A stretch of DNA of 64,000 bases from Alteromonas sp. BMJM2 (GTDB taxonomy: Bacteria > Pseudomonadota > Gammaproteobacteria > Enterobacterales > Alteromonadaceae). The number at the start of each line of letters is the position of its first letter. Positions within the stretch are counted from its first letter, which is position 1. Below are positions 27,622-36,564 of this stretch, piece by piece. The translations under genes were made by a program, and so were the position numbers. The DNA lies in assembly GCF_027257845.1 (NCBI RefSeq), contig NZ_JAPVOT010000001.1, positions 372,001 to 436,000 of the forward strand. The letters are read 5' to 3'. The notes beneath the pieces are model-generated. The model was not told the origin of the DNA and did no database searches. It was given only the letters and a program-made list of their open reading frames with translations.

Positions 27622-27744
27622 ATGTTGTGGACAATGATTAAAGATCCGGTGGTGTGGGGTTCGCTGTTAGGTATAGGTATTATTGTTGGAATGATGGTGT
27701 ACTACACCTATTTGTTCATGCACAACAGCGCAGCTGGAAAATAA
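27622..27744 (+). CDS. DUF3149-type small membrane protein
   Basis: A 40-residue protein with one transmembrane helix (about residues 10-33, VVWGSLLGIGIIVGMMVYY) after a short KDP-containing N-terminus. That shape and the DPVVWGSL start match the tiny DUF3149 family. GGAGAGAAC lies ten bases before the ATG. Two FNR-type boxes and a matching -10 upstream suggest induction when oxygen is low. Single-helix proteins of this size often tune respiratory complexes, but no partner is visible here. The role is unknown. Confidence 0.8.
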   Translation: MLWTMIKDPVVWGSLLGIGIIVGMMVYYTYLFMHNSAAGK

Positions 27745-27804
27745 ACCTGGTTGCTTTAAACGGCAGATGCAGCCAGGCCTCTATTTTCAAAAAGTAGAGT
27801 GCAG

Positions 27805-28404
27805 CTACTGTTTGCCAGCCATTACCGGCACATCAAGCAGTACCAGTAAAGCAGCTTTACCGCCATACTCTAATGGGGCCTGGTGAAACGCTTTAACGTG
27901 GGGATGTTGAACCAAGTAATGGGGCAGGGCGGCTTTCAGTACACCCTGACCAAAGCCGTGCATAATACAGGCGCAGTCTACAAGGTCTTTTCTCGCGGCG
28001 TAAATGAGCGCGGCAATTTCACCTTTTGCCATTTCTCTGGTCAGTCCGTGAAGATCTAAATGTAGCTCTGGCGAAAAATCACCTCGTCGTAATTGTTTTA
28101 ACACATGGGTGGGCACATCGCTGCGGCAATAACGCATCGGGCCTTCTTGTGGCAATACGGCTTGGTACATGTCTGAAAAGTTAAACGACGCAGCAAGTTG
28201 TTTACTGTGTTTAAGATTTTTAGCCGACGACTGCTGTTTCTTTTTAAACAGCTCTACTTGCTTATTTGGCTCTACTTTATCTTGAGCCAACGGTTTTACG
28301 CCTGCCATTGCGTCGGTGAACGAAAAGGTCTCTTCTTGAACAGCAGGCGCGAGCGTACTTTGCTGCTTTTTCAACGCTTTCAATTCTTTTTTAAACACTT
28401 TCAT
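27805..28404 (-). CDS. smrB: Smr-domain ribosome-rescue endonuclease SmrB
   Basis: A 199-residue protein from the ATG at 28404 (MKVFKKELKAL). The C-terminal Smr domain has the signature LDLHGLTREMAKGEI and the HGFGQGVLK loop; LRRGDFSPELHLDLHG and HPHVKAFHQAPLEYGGKAALLVLLD follow E. coli SmrB (YfcN) closely. In E. coli SmrB cuts mRNA upstream of collided ribosomes and so starts rescue. It is divergent from prmB, the same arrangement as yfcN-prmB in E. coli. Confidence 0.93.
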   Translation of the reverse strand: MKVFKKELKALKKQQSTLAPAVQEETFSFTDAMAGVKPLAQDKVEPNKQVELFKKKQQSSAKNLKHSKQLAASFNFSDMYQAVLPQEGPMRYCRSDVPTHVLKQLRRGDFSPELHLDLHGLTREMAKGEIAALIYAARKDLVDCACIMHGFGQGVLKAALPHYLVQHPHVKAFHQAPLEYGGKAALLVLLDVPVMAGKQ

Positions 28405-28570
28405 AATGAATCTAATCTGCATTGGGCTTTCAAAGAAGCAAGAAGCTTCTGTCAAAAGCGAGCGTTAATAAAATACCTTTCGACGCTGCTGCACCCACAG
28501 TTAATTATGTGAATTAGCATGAAGTTTGGGTATGATACCAGCTTTCAAAATATTGATGTACCCAAACGCT

Positions 28571-29506
28571 ATGACCGATAAGTTTTACCTAGAAGAAGCC
28601 ATTGACGATCTGCATACATTGCTGGATATGACCCGATGGGCAACAAGCCGTTTTAATGACGCTGAACTCTACTTTGGTCACGGCACTGACAATGCGTGGG
28701 ACGAAGCCACAAGCTTGGTATTGCAAGCCCTTCACCTTCCACACCCAATTCTATCGTCAGTGGGAGAACATATATTGTCTTCTCGCCTTACAAAAAGTGA
28801 GCGTGAGAAAATAGCAGAGCTTGTATTAAAGCGTGTACAAACACGCATGCCTTTGCCCTACATGACTAACGAAGCATGGTTTTGCGGTATGCCGTTCTAT
28901 GTTGACGAACGAGTGCTAATTCCTCGTTCACCCTTTGCTGAGTTAATTCAAAACCACTTTTCGCCGTTTGTAGAAAACGAGCCGTCGAACATTCTTGATA
29001 TGTGTACTGGGGGAGCCTGCATTGCAATAGCACTTGCACATGCTTATCCAGAAGCGCAAGTAGATGCGGTGGACATTAGCTCAGACGCACTTGAAGTGGC
29101 AGATATCAACATACAAGAGCATGGCCTTAGTCATCGCGTTTATCCCATTCAGTCTGATTTATTCACAAGCCTAGAAGGCCAAAAGTACGACTTAATTATT
29201 TCAAACCCGCCGTATGTTGATGCACAAGATATGGCAGACCTCCCTGAAGAGTATCATCATGAGCCAGAACTCGCGCTAGCCGCAGGAGAAGATGGCCTTG
29301 ATTTGGTCGATACCATGTTGCGTCAGGCCCCTTCGTATTTAAATGATGGCGGTTGGCTATTTATCGAAGTGGGTAATAGCGAAGTGCACATGAATGAGAG
29401 ATTCCCTGGCTTAGAAGTTATTTGGTTAGAATTTGAAAACGGCGGCCAAGGCATCTTTGCTGTGAATAAAGACACACTGGTTCAGTATTTTAGTAGTAAG
29501 GATTAA
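28571..29506 (+). CDS. prmB: Ribosomal protein L3 glutamine methyltransferase
   Basis: Methylates a glutamine of ribosomal protein uL3 during 50S assembly. From the ATG at 28571 the protein has 311 residues (E. coli PrmB 310). It starts MTDKFYLEEAIDDLHTLLDM and has the GHGTDNAWDEA stretch, the SAM-binding DMCTGGACIAIALA motif and the glutamine-binding NPPY (ISNPPYVDAQD). A longer frame starting at 28526 adds 15 residues not found in the family. aroC follows after nine bases, as in enterobacteria. Confidence 0.96.
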   Translation: MTDKFYLEEAIDDLHTLLDMTRWATSRFNDAELYFGHGTDNAWDEATSLVLQALHLPHPILSSVGEHILSSRLTKSEREKIAELVLKRVQTRMPLPYMTNEAWFCGMPFYVDERVLIPRSPFAELIQNHFSPFVENEPSNILDMCTGGACIAIALAHAYPEAQVDAVDISSDALEVADINIQEHGLSHRVYPIQSDLFTSLEGQKYDLIISNPPYVDAQDMADLPEEYHHEPELALAAGEDGLDLVDTMLRQAPSYLNDGGWLFIEVGNSEVHMNERFPGLEVIWLEFENGGQGIFAVNKDTLVQYFSSKD

Positions 29507-29515
29507 TGGTTAATT

Positions 29516-30613
29516 ATGTCAGGTAACAGCTTCGGGAAACTTTTTACTGTAACCACGTTTGGAGAAAGCCACGGTATTGCCATTGGTGGTGTCGTAGACG
29601 GTTGTCCTCCAGGATTGGAAATTACTGAAGAAGACCTTCAGATTGATTTAGACAGAAGAAAGCCGGGAACGTCTCGTTATACCACTGCTCGTAGAGAAGA
29701 TGATGAGGTACAAATCCTCTCAGGCGTTTTTGAAGGAAAAACAACGGGAACCAGTATTGGCCTGTTAATTAAAAACAAAGACCAACGAAGCCAAGATTAC
29801 GGCAATATTGCCGACCGGTTTCGTCCAGGCCACGCCGACTATACCTACGATCAAAAATATGGCAGCCGCGATTATCGCGGAGGTGGTCGCTCATCTGCTC
29901 GCGAGACAGCTGTTCGCGTAGCAGCGGGGGGTATTGCAAAAAAATACCTTAAAGAAGTTCACGGTATTGAAGTGTTGGGTTACCTATCTCAACTAGGCCC
30001 CATTGCCGTAGAGAACGTTGATCATTCTATTACCAATACCAATCCTTTTTTCTGCCCAGACGAGAGCAAACTAGAAGCTCTCGACGAATACATGCGCGAT
30101 TTAAAGAAGTCTGGCGACAGTATTGGCGCGAAAGTGTCAGTGGTCGCTAAGAACGTGCCTGTAGGACTTGGTGAGCCAGTGTTTGACAGACTAGATGCAG
30201 AAATTGCTCATGCCATGATGGGTATCAATGCGGTTAAAGGCGTTGAAATTGGCGACGGATTTGACGTTATTAATCAAAAGGGCAGTGAGCATCGCGATAC
30301 GCTGACTCCTGACGGCTTCGCGTCTAATCATGCCGGTGGCGTACTTGGTGGTATTTCTACGGGGCAAGACATTGAAGTTCACATGGCATTAAAGCCAACG
30401 TCGAGTATTTCTGTGCCAGGTACGACCATCAATAAGCAAAACGAAGAAATTGATATTGTGACAAAAGGTCGCCATGACCCCTGCGTTGGCATTCGCGCTG
30501 TGCCTATTGCTGAGGCAATGATGGCGCTAGTGTTGATGGACCATCTATTGCGCCACCGCGCACAAAACATGGGCGTTGTATCAACGACAGCCCCGATTTC
30601 CGGCAGTCGTTAG
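29516..30613 (+). CDS. aroC: Chorismate synthase
   Basis: Last enzyme of the common aromatic pathway, converting EPSP to chorismate with reduced FMN. The 365-residue length is standard. Signatures are the N-terminal [18 protein letters not shown], the [14 protein letters not shown] motif, [17 protein letters not shown] and a C-terminal [17 protein letters not shown]. It is co-transcribed with prmB and ends at a hairpin terminator. Confidence 0.98.
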   Translation: MSGNSFGKLFTVTTFGESHGIAIGGVVDGCPPGLEITEEDLQIDLDRRKPGTSRYTTARREDDEVQILSGVFEGKTTGTSIGLLIKNKDQRSQDYGNIADRFRPGHADYTYDQKYGSRDYRGGGRSSARETAVRVAAGGIAKKYLKEVHGIEVLGYLSQLGPIAVENVDHSITNTNPFFCPDESKLEALDEYMRDLKKSGDSIGAKVSVVAKNVPVGLGEPVFDRLDAEIAHAMMGINAVKGVEIGDGFDVINQKGSEHRDTLTPDGFASNHAGGVLGGISTGQDIEVHMALKPTSSISVPGTTINKQNEEIDIVTKGRHDPCVGIRAVPIAEAMMALVLMDHLLRHRAQNMGVVSTTAPISGSR

Positions 30614-30662
30614 ACGCTACTGTCTATCGTTTATAACACTTGGCTTCCTGTATTACGTTATT

Positions 30663-30694
30663 GGCGCTCTAATATCACATTAGTGGCGCCTTTT
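30663..30694 (+). terminator. Rho-independent terminator after aroC
   Basis: GGCGC-T-CTAAT pairs with ATTAG-TG-GCGCC (one small asymmetric bulge) and TTTT follows at 30691-30694. Confidence 0.75.
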
Positions 30695-30737
30695 ATTTGG
30701 TCGGTGTAAATGGAATTTATACATATGGAGATACGCA

Positions 30738-31964
30738 TTGACGCTTTCTAGCCATTCTTCGGTTACCAGTAAAAAGTCTCTCATTATTTTAGCATTAACC
30801 TATTGGCTCTACTTTGGTCAACTTGGCGTGCTTGTTCCCTATTTAGGTATTTTTTTAGACGGTCGAGGCTTCTCGTCGCAGGACATAGGTGAGCTATTTG
30901 CTGTTATTACGTTAGCGCGTATTTTAGGGCCCGGACTGTGGGCAGGCGTAGCAGATAAAACGGGCAATGCGGTTGGCATTTTGCGACTTGGCTGCTTGCT
31001 TACGGTGCTCACTTTTAGCTCGGTGTTTTACTTTTCTAGCTTTTGGGGCCTCACTCTTGCCTTCGGTCTTATGATGATGTTTTGGACTGCGGTATTGCCT
31101 CAGCTGGAGGTGATCACAATGAACGCAGTTTCTACGAGCTCAGCAAACTACGGGCAAATAAGACTATGGGGCAGCATCGGTTTTATCTGCTTGACAGTGA
31201 CTGCGGGTAAAGCCCTCGATATATTTTCCACCGAAACTCCGGTGTATGTCAGTGTTGGGGTGCTATCGCTACTATTCATCAGCACATTATTCATTACCGC
31301 ACCCGCTAAAAAATCAGAATCTGACAATGAGCCTGGAAGTATTTGGACGTTCGTTAAGCAAAAACCGTTTGCGGTATTTATTTTTGCCTCTGCATGTCTA
31401 CAAATTAGCTTTGGTGCTTTCTATGGCTTCTTTGCATTGTACATGCGAGATCTCGGATACTCTGGTCAGCAAACCGGCGTATTTATCGCACTTGGTGTGC
31501 TGGCTGAGGTGGGCATATTCTTAGTTGCCAGGCATCTTATTAGCCGTTTTGGCGTGTGGAATTTGCTGTTTGCGAGTATCGCGTTGACGGCTCTGCGATG
31601 GTACTTGCTTGCCGACTTTGCGCAACATGTATCTGTCATCGTGCTTAGCCAAGTTATTCACGCATTAAGCTTTGGATTAACACACGCGGTGTCTGTGCAC
31701 TTTATTCATCAGTATTTACCCGCAGCATTCCACAGCCGCGGGCAAGCCGTGTATATCAGTATTGCCTTTGGTTTAGGGGGCGCGTCTGGTAATTACCTTG
31801 CAGGCCAGCAGTGGTCACAAGGCACCAATGCCTATGAAACCTTTGTGACTGCAGCCGTTTTCGCTGCTGTCGGGGCGCTGTCTCTTTTCTTGTGCTCTAA
31901 AAAAGTGATGGATGGTTCATCTAAACTCGACACTTCTAAAGTAGCGGCAGGCTCTATTAAGTAA
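30738..31964 (+). CDS. MFS transporter, HcaT-like
   Basis: A 408-residue major-facilitator carrier with twelve hydrophobic segments in two halves. The start is a TTG at 30738, seven bases after GGAG. Content such as YFGQLGVLVPYLGIFLDGRGFSS and ARILGPGLWAGVADKTG resembles the small family of 3-phenylpropionate-type/sugar-like carriers (HcaT/LacY relatives). The C-terminus has a hydrophilic tail. The substrate is unknown; no catabolic genes lie nearby. It could be a member of a conserved orphan MFS group in marine gammaproteobacteria. Confidence 0.85.
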   Translation: MTLSSHSSVTSKKSLIILALTYWLYFGQLGVLVPYLGIFLDGRGFSSQDIGELFAVITLARILGPGLWAGVADKTGNAVGILRLGCLLTVLTFSSVFYFSSFWGLTLAFGLMMMFWTAVLPQLEVITMNAVSTSSANYGQIRLWGSIGFICLTVTAGKALDIFSTETPVYVSVGVLSLLFISTLFITAPAKKSESDNEPGSIWTFVKQKPFAVFIFASACLQISFGAFYGFFALYMRDLGYSGQQTGVFIALGVLAEVGIFLVARHLISRFGVWNLLFASIALTALRWYLLADFAQHVSVIVLSQVIHALSFGLTHAVSVHFIHQYLPAAFHSRGQAVYISIAFGLGGASGNYLAGQQWSQGTNAYETFVTAAVFAAVGALSLFLCSKKVMDGSSKLDTSKVAAGSIK

Positions 31965-32061
31965 ACGTCGTTACACACACCGGTCTGTGTAATGAGGCCT
32001 AGTCCCTTGCATTATTATGCCCTATACTCTGGCGCTGACTGTTGTTGTCTTAGGAATCACT

Positions 32062-33141
32062 TTGAAGAACTTCACGTGCCAATGTGGTAATACTGTTCAT
32101 TTTCCAAATACCCACTGTATTGCTTGTCAATTGCCCCTCGGCTTTGTACCAGAAGAGATTCGGTTAAGTGCATTTACCACCGATGTCTCGGGTAATTTAC
32201 AGGCCGCCATCAATGGGAAAACATATCGTAAATGCAAAAATTACGAAGGCCTTGATGTGTGTAATTGGATGGTGCCAGCAGATGACCCCCATGAATATTG
32301 CTTGTCGTGTCGGCTGAATGAGACTATTCCGAATTTGCAAGAACCAGGTAATCTTGAACTTTGGTTTCGCCTTGAAGCCGCTAAGCGAAGATTACTTTAT
32401 ACGTGTTTGCAGTTACGATTACCTATAGAAGACAGAAAGTCTAACCCTAGAACTGGTCTGGGTTTTGCGTTTAAACAAGACCAAGTTGAAGATCAATTTG
32501 GCAATGAGTTAATCGTAAAAGAGTGGGTGACAACAGGCCATGCTAATGGGCTTATTACGATAAACCTGAACGAGGCTGATCACGCTGTGCGAGTGCAAAT
32601 GCGCGAGAAAATGGGTGAGCGCTATCGTACTTTACTCGGTCACTTTCGCCATGAGTCTGGGCATTACTTTTGGGACAGACTGGTCGCCAACAGTCACTAT
32701 CTCGAGGAGTTTCGCCGTTTATTTGGCGATGAAAGGTTGGATTATATCAGTGCGCTACAAAATTATTATGCCAATGGGCCCTCCCAAAATTGGCAAAATG
32801 TTTGGATTAGCGCATATGCTTCTATGCATCCCTGGGAAGATTGGGCTGAAACCTGGGCTCATTACCTGCACATGGTTGATACATTAGAAACTGCCAATCA
32901 ATATCAATTTAGCGTATCTGGTAATCTTATTGCCAATCCTATTTCTACCCATATACATCACGACGATACTTATACTGCGGTCAGTTTTACTCATTTGTTT
33001 AACGATTGGTGTCAATTAACAAAAGTACTGAACGGTCTCAATCGAAGTATGGGGCATGATGATGCATACCCCTTCATTATATCGATTAGTGCATTGGATA
33101 AGCTTAGATTTGTTCATGAAGTCATCATGGGGCAAGACTAG
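32062..33141 (+). CDS. Zinc-ribbon zinc metallopeptidase (COG4307 type)
   Basis: A 359-residue protein from a TTG start at 32062 (AGGA six bases upstream), giving MKNFTCQCGNTVHFPN; a frame from 32017 would add 15 unlikely residues. The N-terminus is a zinc ribbon (CQCG and CIAC), a second CxxC-like site follows (CKNY...CNWM, CLSC), and the peptidase motif is FRHESGHYFWDRLV (HExxH type). A helical WEDWAETWAHYLHM stretch may give the third ligand. The family is known from gene neighbourhoods with the ATP-grasp/alpha-E system, as here. Its substrate is unknown. It converges with the Anbu gene (five-base gap). Confidence 0.85.
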   Translation: MKNFTCQCGNTVHFPNTHCIACQLPLGFVPEEIRLSAFTTDVSGNLQAAINGKTYRKCKNYEGLDVCNWMVPADDPHEYCLSCRLNETIPNLQEPGNLELWFRLEAAKRRLLYTCLQLRLPIEDRKSNPRTGLGFAFKQDQVEDQFGNELIVKEWVTTGHANGLITINLNEADHAVRVQMREKMGERYRTLLGHFRHESGHYFWDRLVANSHYLEEFRRLFGDERLDYISALQNYYANGPSQNWQNVWISAYASMHPWEDWAETWAHYLHMVDTLETANQYQFSVSGNLIANPISTHIHHDDTYTAVSFTHLFNDWCQLTKVLNGLNRSMGHDDAYPFIISISALDKLRFVHEVIMGQD

Positions 33142-33146
33142 AGTCT

Positions 33147-33887
33147 TTAGCGAGACTTTTCCCATTCAAAACGAGGTAAGCGTTGAAACGCTTGTTTCAG
33201 CCCCTCGTTCCACTGCTTTTGTACCGACTTATACATAGGACTGTTTTGCCCCAAAACGCTATGGTAGGGCGATTCAATGACATTTTCCTTATGTATTGCT
33301 AACTCAATCGGCGGACCAACTGAGATATTACTCCTGATCGTGGAGTCGAGAGACACGATGGCGCATCGTGCTGCGTCCTCTAATGATGTATTGGGTGAAA
33401 TCATACGGTCGAGAATGGGCTTGCCATACTTGTTCTCGCCGATTTGTAAAAAAGGCGTCTCGGGTGACGCCGCAATAAAGTTACCTTGCGGATAAATGAG
33501 AAAAATCTCACTGGGTTGCCCTGTAATTTGACCGCCTAAAATAAAACTTGATTCATTACTCGATTTTGACCGTTCCATTGCACTGTTGTGTAAGGTTTGT
33601 TCGCGCTGACTCAGACGGCCAATATACTGAGCAACTTCGTGCAAGTGCTTACCCTTGCTAATATCGAACTCTACGTCGGGATCATCGAGGTCAGCATCGA
33701 TAGCATTAATGACTGCCTGAGAAGTTGCTAGACTGCCTGACGTTAGCAGTGTTAAGGAACGGTTATCCTCAAAAATATACCGACTCATCTTGCTATATGT
33801 GGCAACGTAATCGACGCCCGCATTGGTGCGAGAGTCGGATGCCAATACCAGCCCTTTATTTACACTAATAGCCAAACAATATGTCAA
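33147..33887 (-). CDS. Anbu-type proteasome-like N-terminal hydrolase
   Basis: A 246-residue Ntn-hydrolase. The start is set at the TTG at 33887: GGAG lies seven bases upstream and it gives MTYCLAISVNKGLVLASDSRTNAG, so removal of Met exposes the catalytic Thr1 as in HslV and proteasome beta subunits. The strand after it (GLVLASDSRTN) holds the conserved Asp/Ser-Arg pair. Anbu proteins form open helical rings and are found beside COG2308 ATP-grasp and COG2307 alpha-E genes, as in this cluster. An upstream 69-residue open stretch has no coding character. It is divergent from the ATP-grasp gene by 170 bases. Confidence 0.87.
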   Translation of the reverse strand: MTYCLAISVNKGLVLASDSRTNAGVDYVATYSKMSRYIFEDNRSLTLLTSGSLATSQAVINAIDADLDDPDVEFDISKGKHLHEVAQYIGRLSQREQTLHNSAMERSKSSNESSFILGGQITGQPSEIFLIYPQGNFIAASPETPFLQIGENKYGKPILDRMISPNTSLEDAARCAIVSLDSTIRSNISVGPPIELAIHKENVIESPYHSVLGQNSPMYKSVQKQWNEGLKQAFQRLPRFEWEKSR

Positions 33888-34057
33888 AGCGATGCTCCAT
33901 GATGTACAGTGAAAGAAAGTGATGAAATTATAATCAGGGTTTTCACAAGTATAGTGTGGATTGAGAATGCAGTAATAGCAATATAATCTGAGCCTTAGAA
34001 GCTTAGCTTGAGAATAAAAATTGATGATTATGTCTTCAAAAAAAGGGAGTTCGTAGT

Positions 34058-35512
34058 ATGGCAATTGTGTGGAAAAACTTTGATGTAGGACCATTTTTTG
34101 ACGAGTTGGTCGTTACGGCAGGCGAGCCGCGTCATTACGCTTCCGATCTATGTAGTTACTTAGAGAACTTAAGTGATGCAGAAATAAACGAATATAAAAT
34201 AGCGGCTGAATCAGCGATTAAAGTAATGGGTATTACTTTTCGTGTTTACAACGATGAAGAAGGGTCAATCGATCGCGCCTGGCCATTTGACATAGTTCCG
34301 CGCTTAATTCCCTATGAAGAATGGCAAGACATTGAAAAGGGGTTAGTTCAGCGAGTCAAAGCATTAAATATGTTTATTGACGACCTCTACAATGAGCAAA
34401 ATGTTGTAAAAGACGGTGTATTTCCTTCTGAGTTACTCGAAAAGTCAAAGAACTTTCTGCCTCAATGCAACGGTATCAAGCCGCCGCAAGGAGTGTGGGC
34501 ACATATTTGTGGCTCCGATTTAGTTCGCGACCAACACGGTACGGTGTATGTATTAGAAGATAACTTGCGCGTTCCAAGCGGTGTTTCATATATGCTAGAA
34601 AATCGGCAGGTAATGAAACGCGTGTTTCCAGAGATGTTCGAAAAGTACGACATAATGCCAGTAGATGATTACCCGTCTGATCTCTATGACATGCTAGCCA
34701 ATTTATCTCCCCGTGATATTGATGAGCCCGAGATTGTGGTGCTTACTCCAGGAATCTATAACTCTGCCTACTTCGAACATGCTTATTTGGCGCAGCAGAT
34801 GGGAGCAGAGTTAGTTGTTGGCAGTGATTTAGTTGTGGAAGATGACAATTGCGTTTACATGCGAACAATAGACGGACTTAGTAGAGTTGATGTCATCTAT
34901 CGTCGAATTGATGACGCATTCATGGATCCTGAAGTATTTAATCCTGAATCAACACTTGGGGTTCCTGGAGTCATGCGCGCGTGGAAAGCCGGTAATGTCG
35001 CTTTAGCTAACGCTCCCGGCTCTGGCGTTGCTGATGATAAAGTGGTGTATAGCTTTGTGCCGCAGCTCATTAAGTACTATTTGGATGAAGAGGCCATACT
35101 ACCAAACGTACCCACATATAGATGTATTGACGCAAAAGATCGCGAATATGTTTTAGAGAATATTGCCAGCATGGTAGTAAAACCCGCGAATGAATCTGGT
35201 GGATACGGAATGTTAATAGGCCCACACAGTAGCGCGAAAGAGCATGATGAGTTCCGCAAGCTTATACAGGATGATCCGCGAAATTATGTTGCTCAGCCTA
35301 TGTTGTTGTTATCTACAGCACCAACGATGGTGGGTAATAGCGTAGAAGGTCGCCATCTAGATTTACGTCCATTCATTCTCAGCGGTAAAGATATCAAAGT
35401 AACAATGGGAGGATTGACCCGTGTTGCAATGGTTAAAGGTTCTACTGTGGTTAACTCGTCGCAGGGTGGCGGCAGTAAAGATACGTGGATTGTAAAAGCG
35501 GAGGGACAATAA
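34058..35512 (+). CDS. Circularly permuted ATP-grasp protein (COG2308)
   Basis: A 484-residue protein of the CP_ATPgrasp family. Recognisable stretches are the N-terminal helical part (WPFDIVPRLIPYEEWQ), LEDNLRVPSGVSYMLENR, RIDDAFMDPEVF and the C-terminal ATP-grasp core (VVKPANESGGYGMLIGP, PMLLLSTAP, HLDLRPFIL). Members are thought to form an amide or peptide bond, but the substrate has not been identified. The partner alpha-E gene follows with a one-base gap. GGGAG lies eight bases before the ATG. Confidence 0.92.
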   Translation: MAIVWKNFDVGPFFDELVVTAGEPRHYASDLCSYLENLSDAEINEYKIAAESAIKVMGITFRVYNDEEGSIDRAWPFDIVPRLIPYEEWQDIEKGLVQRVKALNMFIDDLYNEQNVVKDGVFPSELLEKSKNFLPQCNGIKPPQGVWAHICGSDLVRDQHGTVYVLEDNLRVPSGVSYMLENRQVMKRVFPEMFEKYDIMPVDDYPSDLYDMLANLSPRDIDEPEIVVLTPGIYNSAYFEHAYLAQQMGAELVVGSDLVVEDDNCVYMRTIDGLSRVDVIYRRIDDAFMDPEVFNPESTLGVPGVMRAWKAGNVALANAPGSGVADDKVVYSFVPQLIKYYLDEEAILPNVPTYRCIDAKDREYVLENIASMVVKPANESGGYGMLIGPHSSAKEHDEFRKLIQDDPRNYVAQPMLLLSTAPTMVGNSVEGRHLDLRPFILSGKDIKVTMGGLTRVAMVKGSTVVNSSQGGGSKDTWIVKAEGQ

Positions 35513-35513
35513 T

Positions 35514-36434
35514 ATGTTATCACGCGTAGCAAGTAATCTCTGCTGGTTAGGACGATACCTTGAGCGTACCGAAAATACCGCTCGCCTCATCAGTGTTAAC
35601 GCTAATCTATTGTTAGACCTTCCAAAAGTGATTGTTCTGGGCTGGGAGCCCATTGTTGATATTGTTTCTGGACGAGAGGCGTTTGATGAGCGATATCAAA
35701 ACGCAGATGAAAAAAGCGTCATTAAATTTATGGTGAGTGGTCCAGACTACTCAGGCTCTATTTTGGCGTCGCTGGAAAATGCTCGTGAAAATGCACGGAC
35801 TATACGCGAAATAATACCGCGGGAAGTGTGGGAACAAATTAATGAGTTATACCTGTTCGTCAAAGAGCACGGCGATAAAGCGGTAATAAGGCGCACGCGC
35901 TATGAATTTTTAACTGAAATAATAGAGTCTATCCAAAAAATAACCGGAATACTTGCGGGCACCATGACGCGTGATGAGGGATATCAGTTTCTGCGGATTG
36001 GGCGCAACCTAGAACGTGCTGATATGACCACGAGGATTATAGACGTCCGTTCGGCAACATTATTACCTGAGACTGAAACTGAGCAGGCTGCTTTTGAAAA
36101 CCTGCAGTGGATGAGCGTGCTGAAATCAATGACTGCGTATCAAATGTATCGCCGTGAGGTGCGCCTTCGTATTCGCCGTGCAGATGTATTGAAATTTTTG
36201 CTATTAAACGAAAAGTTTCCGCGATCGTTGCGCCATGCACTGCATCAAGTTAAAGGGTGTATCAACGAGCTGCCTCACTGTGAATCAGTGGCGCTGGCCA
36301 TTCAAAAGGTTGATTCACAGCTTACAGAGGCTAATCCGCAACTTTTGATTCAAGATAAATTACACGAATTTATTGATGATATGCAGTTTGGCATTATCGC
36401 TGTATTCGACGAAATTCAGGAAACCTATTTTTAA
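35514..36434 (+). CDS. Alpha-E domain protein (COG2307)
   Basis: A 306-residue all-helical protein. The N-terminus MLSRVASNLCWLGRYLERTE is the family signature, and further conserved parts are LENARENARTIREIIPREVWE and FLRIGRNLERADMTTRI. It always travels with the CP-ATP-grasp protein, either as a separate gene or fused, and probably forms a complex with it. The start ATG lies one base after the ATP-grasp stop, so translation is coupled. No catalytic residues are assigned. Confidence 0.92.
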   Translation: MLSRVASNLCWLGRYLERTENTARLISVNANLLLDLPKVIVLGWEPIVDIVSGREAFDERYQNADEKSVIKFMVSGPDYSGSILASLENARENARTIREIIPREVWEQINELYLFVKEHGDKAVIRRTRYEFLTEIIESIQKITGILAGTMTRDEGYQFLRIGRNLERADMTTRIIDVRSATLLPETETEQAAFENLQWMSVLKSMTAYQMYRREVRLRIRRADVLKFLLLNEKFPRSLRHALHQVKGCINELPHCESVALAIQKVDSQLTEANPQLLIQDKLHEFIDDMQFGIIAVFDEIQETYF

Positions 36435-36564
36435 CCTTGTAGTAAGGGGGCAGCGCTTTTCTAGTGCCGCTACCTAACCACTTCATGACAAAAGAAAGCT
36501 GGGCGTTTGGCATTTTTATGTTTAACGCTTGAGCCCTTTTGCCGAAGACTATAATACTAAAATT

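Noticed and set aside
33888..34094. N-terminal extension of the Anbu protein
   Set aside because: The extra 69 codons are Tyr/Cys/Phe-rich without similarity to the family, and a TTG with good ribosome site places the catalytic Thr at position 2, as expected.
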